From contig DASQSZ010000129.1 in assembly GCA_035642125.1 (NCBI GenBank), positions 1 through 14,946 on the forward strand: a DNA stretch of 14,946 nt. The letters are read 5' to 3'. A model generated the notes under the pieces. That model did not search any database and was not told where the DNA came from. It saw nothing but the letters and a program-made list of their open reading frames with translations. How positions within the stretch are numbered: the stretch's first letter is position 1; the number at the start of each line of letters is the position of its first letter. A program made the position numbers and the translations under genes. Source of the DNA: CALAED01 sp937891035 (GTDB taxonomy: Bacteria > Actinomycetota > Actinomycetes > Streptosporangiales > Streptosporangiaceae). Positions 1-6,007 of this stretch are shown piece after piece.

Positions 1-49
1 ATCCCTGTCCTGCCACAACCTTGCCACGTCATCCCGCATTCCCCGAGCC

Positions 50-1042
50 TCAGGCCATGACGGCCGCCCGCCGGGTGTCGTCGAGCAGGGCGCGGAACTC
101 GCGGGCGACGAGATCGGGCCGCTCCATCTGGGCGACGTGCCCGACGTCCGGCAGCACCACCACGCGCGCGTTCCGGAAGATCCGCCCGGCCCGCCCGGCC
201 ATCCGCGCGTCGACGATCCGGTCGTGCCCGCCGTACAGCAACAGCGTGGGCGCCTCGACGCGCGCCGCGTCCCTCCACAGCGAGCGCGGCCCGCGGCGGA
301 GGAACTCGCTGACGATCCCGCGGGCGGCGCCCAGCACGGCCGGCGCCGCGTAGTCCAGTGCGTCGCGGCGGCGGATCTCTTCGATCAGCTCTTGTACGCG
401 GTCGGGATGCAGGAGGCGCGGGTTGGCGAAGATCATCTCAATCGACGCCATGACCCGCCGCTCGGCCGGCACGGCCTGCAGCCGCCGCAGCGCCCACGGG
501 CCGACCCCGGGGACGGAGGCGACGGCGATCCTGGTGGGGCCGACGCGCGGCCGCAGGTCGGGCAGGGCCGGGGAGATCAGCGTGAGCGTCTTGACGAGGT
601 CGGGGCGGCGGGCCGCGACGCGGGTGACGATGGCACCGCCCAGCGAGTTGCCGAACAGGTGCACAGGACCCCTCCGCCGCCGCTCGATGAGTCTGACCAC
701 GGTACGGGCGTGCGCGTCGACGGAGTAGTCGCGGTCGGGCGGCGGCGGCGAGTAACCGAACCCGGGCAGGTCGATCGCGTCGCCGACGAGCACGTCGGAC
801 AGGTGCCCCATGAGGTCGGTCCAGTTGGTCGCCGAGCCGGCGAGCCCATGGACGTACACCCCCGTCTCTCCCCCGGCCGCCACGTCGGCGTCCACCTCGG
901 CGTCCACCTCGGCGTCGACGTCGGGGCCCGTGCCGGCGTCCGCCGCGCCCGACCCGTCGCGGCCCGGCGCGGACCGTACGAAGACCGAGCGGTCGCCCAA
1001 TGGGACCTGGGCGCCCGGCCAGATCGGTATCGGCTGGCTCAT
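50..1042 (-). CDS. alpha/beta-fold hydrolase, function unassigned
   Basis: A 330-residue protein with the full alpha/beta hydrolase layout: an HG oxyanion loop (VHGLAGSATNW, residues 64-74), a nucleophile elbow GNSLGG with Ser133, an acidic residue in GGHDRIVD (Asp274) and a catalytic His302 in DVGHVAQMERP. A mixed cap region lies between about residues 160 and 250. There is no signal peptide, so it is probably cytoplasmic; the substrate cannot be read from sequence. Residues about 27-60 form a low-complexity acidic insertion (repeated VDAE) just before the HG strand. I chose ATG at 1042; an in-frame GTG at 1060 would add six residues, and neither start has a clear Shine-Dalgarno. It lies 144 bp downstream of ku on the same strand and could be co-transcribed, although a small hairpin after ku may reduce read-through. 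Hydrolase fold is secure; any role in repair is not shown. Confidence 0.9.
   Translation of the reverse strand: MSQPIPIWPGAQVPLGDRSVFVRSAPGRDGSGAADAGTGPDVDAEVDAEVDADVAAGGETGVYVHGLAGSATNWTDLMGHLSDVLVGDAIDLPGFGYSPPPPDRDYSVDAHARTVVRLIERRRRGPVHLFGNSLGGAIVTRVAARRPDLVKTLTLISPALPDLRPRVGPTRIAVASVPGVGPWALRRLQAVPAERRVMASIEMIFANPRLLHPDRVQELIEEIRRRDALDYAAPAVLGAARGIVSEFLRRGPRSLWRDAARVEAPTLLLYGGHDRIVDARMAGRAGRIFRNARVVVLPDVGHVAQMERPDLVAREFRALLDDTRRAAVMA
877..924. repeat. 12-bp imperfect tandem repeat inside the hydrolase gene
   Basis: Four consecutive 12-bp units occur at 877-888, 889-900, 901-912 and 913-924. The two middle units are identical (CGTCCACCTCGG). On the minus strand they encode the VDAE-type repeats of the acidic insertion before the oxyanion loop. 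The unit length is a multiple of three, so gain or loss of a unit would leave the frame intact. This looks like replication-slippage expansion in a surface loop. Confidence 0.85.
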
Positions 1043-1144
1043 GAGCAAGGCGATACCCACATCAGTTGGCTTCGATTCACTTCGACGCCGCCGCCGGGCC
1101 TCCGCGACCCCCGGGGCGACGCCGGCTACGCGGTGCCGGGCACG

Positions 1145-1191
1145 CGATGTCAGGCGATGTCAGGTAGCGGCATCAGGCCTGTGATGTCAGG
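1145..1191. repeat. short direct repeats and small hairpin after ku
   Basis: GATGTCAGG occurs at 1146-1154, 1156-1164 and 1183-1191; the first two form a 10-bp tandem and the last overlaps the ku stop codon. Between them CATCA (1171-1175) and TGATG (1182-1186) could form a small stem with a 6-nt loop directly beyond the ku stop. There is no T-run on the minus strand, so a terminator role is only possible. The rest of 1061-1144 shows nothing I can name. Confidence 0.5.
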
Positions 1192-2128
1192 CGCTCTTGC
1201 GGCTCCGGGCCGGCGTCTTTTTGCTCGTGCTCTTCTTGCCGTCGGCCTTTTCGTCGTCGCTCTTCTTGCCGTCGGACTTTTTGCCCGAGGACGCCTTCTT
1301 GGCGGCGCCGTCCTTCGTCGCCTCCTCATCGCCGGAGGTGTCGCCGACGTCCCCGCGGCTCTTCTTCGCCGCCTCGACGCTCGCTCGCAACGCGCTGAGC
1401 AGGTCGGCGGCGGCCGGCTCTTCTTCCGCTTCCACCGGCTGGACGACCTCTCGGCCCTCGGCCTTGGCCTCGATGACGGCCTGTAGCGCCTCGCGATAGG
1501 CGTCCTTGTAGTCGCTCGGGTCGAAGTCGCCCGCCATCGTCTCGATCAGCGAGGTCGCCATGGCGAGCTCCTGGGACCGCACCTCGACGTCCTCGTCGAG
1601 GAATGGGAAGTCCGGCGTGCGGATCTCGTCGGGCCACAGCATCGTCTCGAGCACGAACACGCCGTTCCTGACCCGCAAGGTGGCCAGCGACTCGCGCTGG
1701 CGAAGCGCCACCTTGACCACGGCCACCCGGCCCGAGCTCTCCAAGGCGTCGCGCAACAGCACGTACGGCTTGTCGCCCTGTGCGTCCGGCTCCAGGTAGT
1801 AAGACTTGTTGAAGTAGATCGGGTCGACCTGATCGACGGCGGCGAACTGCAGCACGTCGATGCGGCGGCTGGTGGACAGCGGCAGGTCGGCGAAGTCTTC
1901 GTCGGTGAGCACGACGACCTCGCCCCCGGGCAACTCGTAACCCTTGGCGACGTCGGCGTAGGCGACCTCCTCGCCGCACACCGTGCAGACGCGCCGGAAC
2001 TTGATGCGGCCGCCGTCCTTGCGATGGACCTGGTGGAAGGAGACATCCCGCTGCTCAGTGGCCGAGTAGACCTTGACCGGGATGGTCACCAACCCGAAGG
2101 AGATCGCGCCCTTCCAAATGCTGCGCAT
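1187..2128 (-). CDS. ku: Ku protein, bacterial non-homologous end joining
   Basis: A 313-residue bacterial Ku, the homodimeric ring that binds DNA double-strand ends and recruits LigD. The N-terminus MRSIWKGAISFGLVTIPVKV is the family hallmark, followed by the beta-barrel core through about residue 235. CTVC at residues 48-51 resembles a half zinc site seen in many bacterial Ku proteins. After about residue 255 comes a lysine/serine/aspartate-rich tail (GKKSDGKKSDDEKADGKKS) ending in KKTPARSRKSA. Such basic tails are known in actinobacterial Ku to help DNA bridging or sliding. The start is firm: AAGGA (2135-2139 on the plus strand as TCCTT) sits 6 nt before ATG. It is divergent from the ligD genes across a 150-bp spacer with a LexA-like box. 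The length is longer than the M. tuberculosis protein (about 273), mostly because of the tail. Confidence 0.98.
   Translation of the reverse strand: MRSIWKGAISFGLVTIPVKVYSATEQRDVSFHQVHRKDGGRIKFRRVCTVCGEEVAYADVAKGYELPGGEVVVLTDEDFADLPLSTSRRIDVLQFAAVDQVDPIYFNKSYYLEPDAQGDKPYVLLRDALESSGRVAVVKVALRQRESLATLRVRNGVFVLETMLWPDEIRTPDFPFLDEDVEVRSQELAMATSLIETMAGDFDPSDYKDAYREALQAVIEAKAEGREVVQPVEAEEEPAAADLLSALRASVEAAKKSRGDVGDTSGDEEATKDGAAKKASSGKKSDGKKSDDEKADGKKSTSKKTPARSRKSA
1229..1275. repeat. 30-bp-period direct repeat in the ku C-terminal tail
   Basis: A 17-bp sequence, GCTCTTCTTGCCGTCGG, is present identically at 1229-1245 and 1259-1275. Read on the minus strand it gives the repeated DGKKS blocks of the Ku tail. 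The period is a multiple of three, so copy-number change would lengthen or shorten the basic tail without a frameshift. Confidence 0.8.
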
Positions 2129-2155
2129 GAGAAGTCCTTACCCACAGGGGCTTTC

Positions 2156-2161
2156 AGCATA
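2156..2161 (-). promoter_or_regulatory. candidate -10 hexamer for ku
   Basis: On the minus strand this reads TATGCT, close to TATAAT, and lies 27 nt before the ku start codon, with the Shine-Dalgarno between. With an 18-bp spacer the -35 region would fall at 2180-2185, inside the LexA-like box. I see no good TTGACA match there, so the assignment is tentative. Confidence 0.4.
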
Positions 2162-2176
2162 GCTTCGCCCACAGCT

Positions 2177-2192
2177 TCGCACGTATGTTCGA
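2177..2192. promoter_or_regulatory. LexA/SOS-box-like operator between ku and ligD
   Basis: The 16-mer TCGCACGTATGTTCGA matches the actinobacterial SOS box TCGAAC-N4-GTTCGA at 11 of 12 specified positions; the single difference is C for A at position 4. The central GTAT also fits the purine-pyrimidine alternation (RYRY) described for mycobacterial boxes. It sits in the divergent spacer, over the expected -35 region of the ku promoter and 87 bp before the ligD start. LexA binding here would repress ku and perhaps ligD until DNA damage. Seen: the sequence match. Inferred: binding and repression. Confidence 0.7.
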
Positions 2193-2206
2193 TAGAAGCC
2201 ACATAT

Positions 2207-2254
2207 CCCCACTTGATCCTGTCACGTCCTGGTATCACAGAGGCCCAAGTGGGG
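2207..2254 (+). repeat. 9-bp perfect inverted repeat upstream of ligD
   Basis: CCCCACTTG (2207-2215) and CAAGTGGGG (2246-2254) are exact reverse complements separated by 30 nt. The right arm ends 24 nt before the ligD ligase ATG, so if transcribed the pair could form a long-looped hairpin in the leader; it could equally be a protein-binding site. The loop contains no second strong stem. Confidence 0.5.
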
Positions 2255-2278
2255 CAAAAGCCTGACATGGGAGACCCT

Positions 2279-3250
2279 ATGCCGAACCGGGTCGAGCCTA
2301 TGCTCGCCACGACCGGCGACATCCCCTCCGACGCCGGACACTGGGGCCTGGAGATCAAATGGGACGGCGTCCGTGTCATCGCCTACGTCTCGGGCGATGC
2401 CGTCCGGGCGACCGGGCGGCGCGGCAACGAGGTCGCCGACCGCTACCCCGAGCTGGCCGCCCTCGCCGACATGCTGCCCGGACACCAGGCGGTGCTCGAC
2501 GGCGAGGTCGTGGCGTTCGACCGTGACGGCCGGCCCAGCTTCGAGCGGCTGCAGCGACGCATGCACGTCGCCCACCCGCCGCAGCGGCTGATCAGGGAAG
2601 TGCCCGTGCGGTACGTCGTGTTCGATCTGCTCTACCTGGACGGGCACGCGACGTTCGACCTTCCCTACCGCGACCGGCGGGAGCTGCTCGACGGGCTCGA
2701 ACTGGCGCATGGGCCGATCGAGGCGCCGTCTTATTTGCACGGCGGCGACGTCGCCCAGCTGACCGAGCTGCTCGACTTCACCCTTGAGCAGGAGCTCGAG
2801 GGCGTGGTCGCCAAACGGCTCGACTCGCCGTACCGGCCGGGCCAGCGGGTCGGCCACTGGCTCAAGATCAAAAACTTCCGCACCAGAGACGTGGTGATCG
2901 GGGGCTGGAAGCCGGGCAAGGGCCGCCGCGCCGGGGGCGTGGGCGCGCTGCTGCTCGGCGTGTACGACCACCGCGGGCTGCGGTTCACCGGCCACGTCGG
3001 CACCGGCTTCACCGACGGCATGCTCGACGAGCTCGCCGGCCTGCTCACCCCGCTGCGGCGCGCGACCAGTCCGTACGCCGACGAGGTGCCGCGAGAGTAC
3101 GCACGGGACGCGCGGTGGGTGGAGCCGCGGCTGACCGGCGAGGTCGCCTACAGCATGTGGACCCAGGACGGCAGGATGCGCAACCCGTCTTGGCGCGGGC
3201 TGCGGCCCGACATCAGACCGGAAGACGTCCGGTGGGACGCCACATCATGA
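2279..3250 (+). CDS. ligD: ATP-dependent DNA ligase, LigD ligase module (stand-alone)
   Basis: A 323-residue NHEJ ligase that seals DNA ends held by Ku. Adenylation motifs are visible in order: motif I EIKWDG with nucleophile Lys27, RGN at 48-50, DGEVVAFD (74-81), VVFDLLYLDG (113-122), motif IV EGVVAKR (174-180) and motif V WLKIK (194-198). The OB fold begins near VVIGGW (205-210) and ends in the motif VI region RMRNPSWRG (299-307). Length fits an isolated LigD ligase domain; no polymerase or phosphoesterase domain is fused. I chose ATG 2279 because GGGAG (2269-2273) lies 5 nt before it; an upstream in-frame ATG at 2267 lacks a good site. Its stop overlaps the start of the polymerase-module gene (ATGA), so the two are translationally coupled. 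ku is divergent immediately upstream. Confidence 0.96.
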   Translation: MPNRVEPMLATTGDIPSDAGHWGLEIKWDGVRVIAYVSGDAVRATGRRGNEVADRYPELAALADMLPGHQAVLDGEVVAFDRDGRPSFERLQRRMHVAHPPQRLIREVPVRYVVFDLLYLDGHATFDLPYRDRRELLDGLELAHGPIEAPSYLHGGDVAQLTELLDFTLEQELEGVVAKRLDSPYRPGQRVGHWLKIKNFRTRDVVIGGWKPGKGRRAGGVGALLLGVYDHRGLRFTGHVGTGFTDGMLDELAGLLTPLRRATSPYADEVPREYARDARWVEPRLTGEVAYSMWTQDGRMRNPSWRGLRPDIRPEDVRWDATS

Positions 3251-4152
3251 ACACCCCGAACAAGGTCTGGGTCGACGTCGAGGGGCGGCGGCTGAGCCTG
3301 TCCAACCTCGGCAAGGTGCTGTATCCCAAGCATGGGTTCGCGAAGGGCGAGGTGATCGACTACTACACGCGGATCGCGCCCGTGCTGCTCCCCCACCTAG
3401 CCGCTCGTCCCGCCACCCGCAAACGTTTCCCCAATGGGGTGGACGCCGAGTTCTTCTTCGAAAAGAACGCGCCGTCGCACACGCCCGAGTGGGTGCGGGT
3501 AGCGACGTTGCCCACGCCGGGCGGCCGGCACGAGGCCCTCGACTACGTCGTGATCGACGACCTGCCCACCCTGGTGTGGTGCGCCAACCTGGCCGCGCTC
3601 GAGCTGCACGTGCCGCAGTGGCGGATCGACGCGAAGGACGAGGCGCGAGAAGCGGACCTGCTGGTGTTCGACCTCGACCCGGGGCCGCCGGCCACGTACG
3701 TGGACTCCTGCCGGGTGGCCTGTCTGCTGCGCGATCTGCTGGCGGCCGACGGGCTCGACGCCTACCCCAAAAGCAGCGGCAAGAAGGGCCTGCACCTGTA
3801 CGTCCCGATCGAGGAGACGCCGCCGGAGCGCACGTCGGCGTACGCCAAGGCGGCCGCCGAGCACCTCGCCGGCGAGCATCGGGACCTCGTGGTCAGCCGG
3901 ATGGACAAGCGGCTGCGCAAGGGCAAGGTCTTCGTCGACTGGAGCCAGAACAACGGGGCAAAGACGACGGTCGCGCCTTACTCGCTGCGCGCGGCGGACG
4001 AACCGACGGTGTCGACCCCGGTGACCTGGGACGAGGTCGAAGACTCCACCAAGGTGCCCCACTTCGAACCGGCCGACGTGCTGGCCCGGGTGGAGCGCGA
4101 CGGTGATCTGCTCGCTCCGTTGCTGACCGAAGACCGGCACCGCCTGCCGTGA
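3247..4152 (+). CDS. ligD: LigD polymerase module (archaeo-eukaryotic primase family), stand-alone
   Basis: A 301-residue NHEJ polymerase of the primase-polymerase family, which in related LigD proteins adds preferentially ribonucleotides at DNA ends before ligation. The N-terminus carries LSNLGKVLYPKHGFAKGEVIDYY, typical of the family. Catalytic motifs: FDLDPG (141-146, metal ligands Asp142 and Asp144), SSGKKGLHLYVP (176-187, with His183) and VFVDWSQN (228-235, Asp231). ATG 3247 overlaps the stop of the ligase-module gene by 4 nt, the signature of coupled translation. In mycobacterial LigD these modules are fused with a phosphoesterase domain; here polymerase and ligase are separate genes, as in several other actinomycetes. 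No phosphoesterase domain is visible in the window. The function is firm; ligD is used for both modules for lack of a settled separate name. Confidence 0.96.
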   Translation: MNTPNKVWVDVEGRRLSLSNLGKVLYPKHGFAKGEVIDYYTRIAPVLLPHLAARPATRKRFPNGVDAEFFFEKNAPSHTPEWVRVATLPTPGGRHEALDYVVIDDLPTLVWCANLAALELHVPQWRIDAKDEAREADLLVFDLDPGPPATYVDSCRVACLLRDLLAADGLDAYPKSSGKKGLHLYVPIEETPPERTSAYAKAAAEHLAGEHRDLVVSRMDKRLRKGKVFVDWSQNNGAKTTVAPYSLRAADEPTVSTPVTWDEVEDSTKVPHFEPADVLARVERDGDLLAPLLTEDRHRLP

Positions 4153-4161
4153 CCGGTCGTG

Positions 4162-4198
4162 CCGATCGACCGCAGAACCGATCGACCGCAGAACCGAT
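4162..4198. repeat. 16-bp tandem repeat after the NHEJ operon
   Basis: The unit CCGATCGACCGCAGAA occurs identically at 4162-4177 and 4178-4193, followed by a partial third copy (CCGAT, 4194-4198). It starts 10 bp after the polymerase-module stop. The remaining gap to 4365 contains a long-looped inverted repeat, CTTCGGC (4209-4215) with GCCGAAG (4252-4258), which might act as a terminator, and otherwise nothing I can name. Confidence 0.8.
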
Positions 4199-4365
4199 GG
4201 ACGCCGTACTTCGGCCGGCCCGATCGTTTGGGTCCGCCGTTATGGCCGATTGCCGAAGCAGCCGCCGCGCGGCCGACGTACGGTGATCTCATTGGGACGC
4301 GGGTGGTGCGACCCGGTGGCACGGCAGTTAGTTAGCCAACGGCTGGAGAAGGGGAGGGGGACCTC

Positions 4366-4560
4366 ATGAGCGAGCAGGACGCCGAGGCGATGGGCTTGGA
4401 GACTCCGGAGGGCGACGCGGTCGAACAGCACACTCCGCTGCGCGACGAGCCTGAGGACGAACGGGCCAGGTGGACGGCGCAAATCCCCTTCGACGTCAAC
4501 GAGGCCGACGCGGCCGAACAGAAACGTCTCGTGGAACTGGACGAAGACGATTACCGGTGA
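4366..4560 (+). CDS. small acidic protein with duplicated E-x-D-A-x-E-Q motif
   Basis: A 64-residue protein with 21 Asp/Glu against 6 Lys/Arg, no cysteine, no membrane segment and no signal peptide. It has a very strong Shine-Dalgarno, GGGGAGGGGG (4351-4360), 5 nt before ATG, which supports it as a real gene. Two segments look like an internal duplication: ETPEGDAVEQ (12-21) and DVNEADAAEQ (43-52), each followed by a hydrophobic/charged stretch, and the C-terminus is DEDDYR. I have an impression of similar small acidic proteins in other actinomycetes but cannot verify it, and I know of no assigned function. It follows the LigD polymerase gene on the same strand after a 213-bp gap, so membership in the repair operon is unproven. 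The composition suggests a disordered or protein-binding peptide. Confidence 0.85.
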   Translation: MSEQDAEAMGLETPEGDAVEQHTPLRDEPEDERARWTAQIPFDVNEADAAEQKRLVELDEDDYR

Positions 4561-4609
4561 CAGGCTCGACCGGTGGGCTCCGTCGCGTACCGGCCCCGGG
4601 TCGCACGCC

Positions 4610-4684
4610 GAGTTCACACGGAGTTCAGCATGGCCTGCGGTGGGCTTGCGTTCGCGGTTCGCGGTGCCGATCGCGCTGAGTTCA
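4610..4684 (+). promoter_or_regulatory. GAGTTCA direct repeats upstream of the tetR-family gene
   Basis: GAGTTCA occurs at 4610-4616, 4621-4627 and 4678-4684. The first two are 11 bp apart, one helical turn. Read as 11-bp units, 4612-4622 (GTTCACACGGA) matches the Streptomyces PhoP direct-repeat unit as I remember it (GTTCACCCGGC) at 9 of 11 positions, and 4623-4633 at 7 of 11. The third copy lies just before the proposed -35. A regulator-binding region is plausible, but PhoP itself is a guess. A 7-bp tandem GTTCGCG also occurs at 4650-4663. Confidence 0.35.
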
Positions 4685-4689
4685 TCAAA

Positions 4690-4719
4690 GTGACCTGGGG
4701 TATTACCGGCGCGTAGGAT
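4690..4719 (+). promoter_or_regulatory. candidate promoter of the TetR-DUF3107 unit
   Basis: TAGGAT at 4714-4719 matches the actinobacterial -10 consensus (TAGRMT), and GTGACC at 4690-4695 is a 4-of-6 match to TTGACA with an 18-bp spacer. Transcription would begin near 4726, leaving a leader of about 70 nt that contains the Shine-Dalgarno of the regulator gene. Confidence 0.55.
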
Positions 4720-4795
4720 ATGCGTCCGGGTCCCACGTCCGAGTCCGAGGCCCCGCGGCGTCGTCCCGCCCGCGATCAGGTGAGGGGAGAGTGCG

Positions 4796-5428
4796 GTGAC
4801 CACTACACCGGAGGCCCGTCCCAGAGGCACGCGACTGCCTCGGCTGGCCCGCCGGCGGCAGTTGCTCGGCGCCGCTCAGGAGGTCTTCGTCGCGCAGGGC
4901 TATCATGCCGCCGCGATGGACGAGATCGCCGAACGCGCCGGCGTCAGCAAGCCGGTGCTGTACCAGCACTTCCCCGGCAAGCTCGAACTGTACCTGGCGC
5001 TGCTGGACGAGCACGCGGAGGCTCTGGTCAAGATCGTGCGTGAGGCGCTCGAGTCGACCACCGACAACAAGACCCGCGTGCAGGCGAGCATGCAGGCGTT
5101 CTACGACTTCGTCGCGCGCGAGGGCGAGGCCTTCCGGCTGGTCTTCGAATCCGACCTGCGCAACGTCGCGCCGGTCCGGGCCCGGCTCGAGCGCGCCAAC
5201 CACCAGTGCGCCGAAATGATCGCCAAGGTCATTCAGCAAGACACCAACGCCCCGAGCGACGAGGCGTACCTGCTCGGCATGGGGCTGGTCGGCATGGCGC
5301 AGGTCAGCGCCCGCTACTGGCTGTCCCAGCAGCGGGCCATCCCTCGACAGAACGCCGGAGACATCATCTCGCGGCTGGCTTGGCGCGGCATCAGCGGCTT
5401 CCCACTCAGCACCGAGCAGACCGGCTGA
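4796..5428 (+). CDS. TetR-family transcriptional regulator
   Basis: A 210-residue DNA-binding regulator. Residues about 17-64 form the TetR helix-turn-helix domain, with MDEIAERAGVSKPVLYQHFPGKLELYLALL as its recognisable core; the C-terminal helices would bind an unknown ligand and form the dimer. The start is GTG, chosen because AGGGGAGA (4783-4790) lies 5 nt before it; homologous proteins have similarly short leaders before the helix-turn-helix. It is followed by a DUF3107 gene and then the RhlE-type helicase, the same order as Rv3208, Rv3208A and Rv3211 in M. tuberculosis (from memory), so this is probably the orthologous core-genome regulator and not a drug-pump repressor. Its ligand and targets are unknown. 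Family is certain, orthology is likely. Confidence 0.95.
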   Translation: MTTTPEARPRGTRLPRLARRRQLLGAAQEVFVAQGYHAAAMDEIAERAGVSKPVLYQHFPGKLELYLALLDEHAEALVKIVREALESTTDNKTRVQASMQAFYDFVAREGEAFRLVFESDLRNVAPVRARLERANHQCAEMIAKVIQQDTNAPSDEAYLLGMGLVGMAQVSARYWLSQQRAIPRQNAGDIISRLAWRGISGFPLSTEQTG

Positions 5429-5581
5429 GCAAACCGGCCGCGCACACCCGGGGTTTCCGCGTCGAGCGAACACGTGCGCACGACGAGATCATCGGCTACG
5501 TGTCACCATGAATGCGCACGGACATCGGAGCGTTGGAGCCGCTGGGCTCGAGACGCCGAAGCGTCGCCGGAGGGGTCCATC

Positions 5582-5809
5582 GTGCAGGTTCGCGTGGGAG
5601 TCCAACTCGTCCCCAAGGAGCTCGTCGTCGAGACGATGCTGTCCGCCGACGAGGTCCAGCAAGCGCTGAACGACGCGCTGGAGTCGCCCGGCGGGCTCTT
5701 CGTGCTCAAGGACGCGCGGGGCGGCAGGATCGTCATCCCGGCCAAGCACGTCGGCTATCTGGAGATCGCGGAAGACGAGAACCGCCAGGTCGGCTTCGGC
5801 ACGCTCTAA
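5582..5809 (+). CDS. DUF3107 family protein (TB9.4-like)
   Basis: A 75-residue protein starting (V/M)QVRVGVQLVPKELVVETMLSAD and ending VGFGTL, matching the actinobacterial DUF3107 family, which includes TB9.4 (Rv3208A). Characteristic stretches are GLFVLKDARGGRIVIPAKHVGYLEI followed by VGFG. No catalytic motif or membrane segment is visible and the molecular function is unknown. I place the start at GTG 5582 because GGAGGGG (5569-5575) lies 6 nt before it and family members begin there; an upstream extension of the frame has unrelated composition. A small 5-bp hairpin with a CGAA loop (5552-5565) sits directly before the ribosome-binding site. The gene lies 153 bp after the TetR-family gene on the same strand. 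The gap holds a perfect 10-bp palindrome (5473-5482), whose meaning is unclear. Confidence 0.93.
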   Translation: MQVRVGVQLVPKELVVETMLSADEVQQALNDALESPGGLFVLKDARGGRIVIPAKHVGYLEIAEDENRQVGFGTL

Positions 5810-5828
5810 CCCTTTCCAACACGTTCGC

Positions 5829-5857
5829 GCCGGGTGGTTGTTTAATCGCCTTCCGGC
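5829..5857 (+). terminator. candidate hairpin terminator after the DUF3107 gene
   Basis: GCCGG (5829-5833) pairs with CCGGC (5853-5857) around a 19-nt loop, 20 nt beyond the DUF3107 stop codon; an alternative short hairpin CGCC-TTCC-GGCG lies at 5847-5858. There is no T-run, which is common for actinobacterial terminators. It is the first of three consecutive stems in this gap. Confidence 0.4.
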
Positions 5858-5875
5858 GGGCATATCCAATGCACC

Positions 5876-5955
5876 CGCTGGTCCGAGGGCTGACCAGCGC
5901 ATGGAAAAGCGACCGTGGGGCCTCTTAGTATGTGGGAGCAGCGGCCCCACGGTCG
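5876..5955. other. two adjacent strong hairpins, structured intergenic element
   Basis: Hairpin 1: CGCTGGTC (5876-5883) and GACCAGCG (5892-5899), 8 perfect pairs with an 8-nt loop. Hairpin 2: CGACCGTGGGGCC (5910-5922) and GGCCCCACGGTCG (5943-5955), 13 perfect pairs with a 20-nt loop. On the minus strand the 13-bp stem is followed by CTTTTCC, resembling a weak intrinsic terminator for that strand; on the plus strand there is no T-run. It could be a terminator, a small RNA or part of a long helicase leader. No known RNA family is recognised. Confidence 0.6.
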
Positions 5956-5959
5956 TACC

Positions 5960-6007
5960 TTGACAATTAGTGCACGTTTTGTTGACGCAACGTGTTGATA
6001 GGTTGAC
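5960..6007 (+). promoter_or_regulatory. three phased TTGAC motifs with a small inverted repeat
   Basis: TTGACA (5960-5965), TTGACG (5982-5987) and TTGACC (6003-6008) lie 22 and 21 bp apart, about two helical turns. CACGTT (5973-5978) and AACGTG (5989-5994) form an inverted repeat around the middle one. TTGACA is a perfect -35 hexamer, but I find no convincing -10 at 16-19 bp, so this may be a regulator-binding region and not a promoter. Beyond it, 6009-6170 shows nothing I can name. Confidence 0.35.

Noticed and set aside
2267..2278. Upstream ATG as ligase start
   Set aside because: The GGGAG motif that would serve translation lies after this ATG and at good spacing for ATG 2279; the alternative has only a distant G-run.
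5466..5481. Second LexA-like box (GCGAAC-N4-GCGCAC) before the DUF3107 gene
   Set aside because: Only the left half matches; the right half has GCGC in place of GTTC.
5473..5482. Perfect palindrome CGTGCGCACG as TetR operator
   Set aside because: Ten-base palindromes of C/G are expected by chance at this GC content and it lies after, not before, the tetR-family gene; TGCGCACG does recur at 5513-5520 but no symmetrical operator is formed.
5869..5928. A 19-codon frame (MHPLVRGLTSAWKSDRGAS) running into the 13-bp hairpin, like an attenuator leader peptide
   Set aside because: It has no ribosome-binding site, no runs of a regulatory amino acid and no downstream biosynthetic gene.
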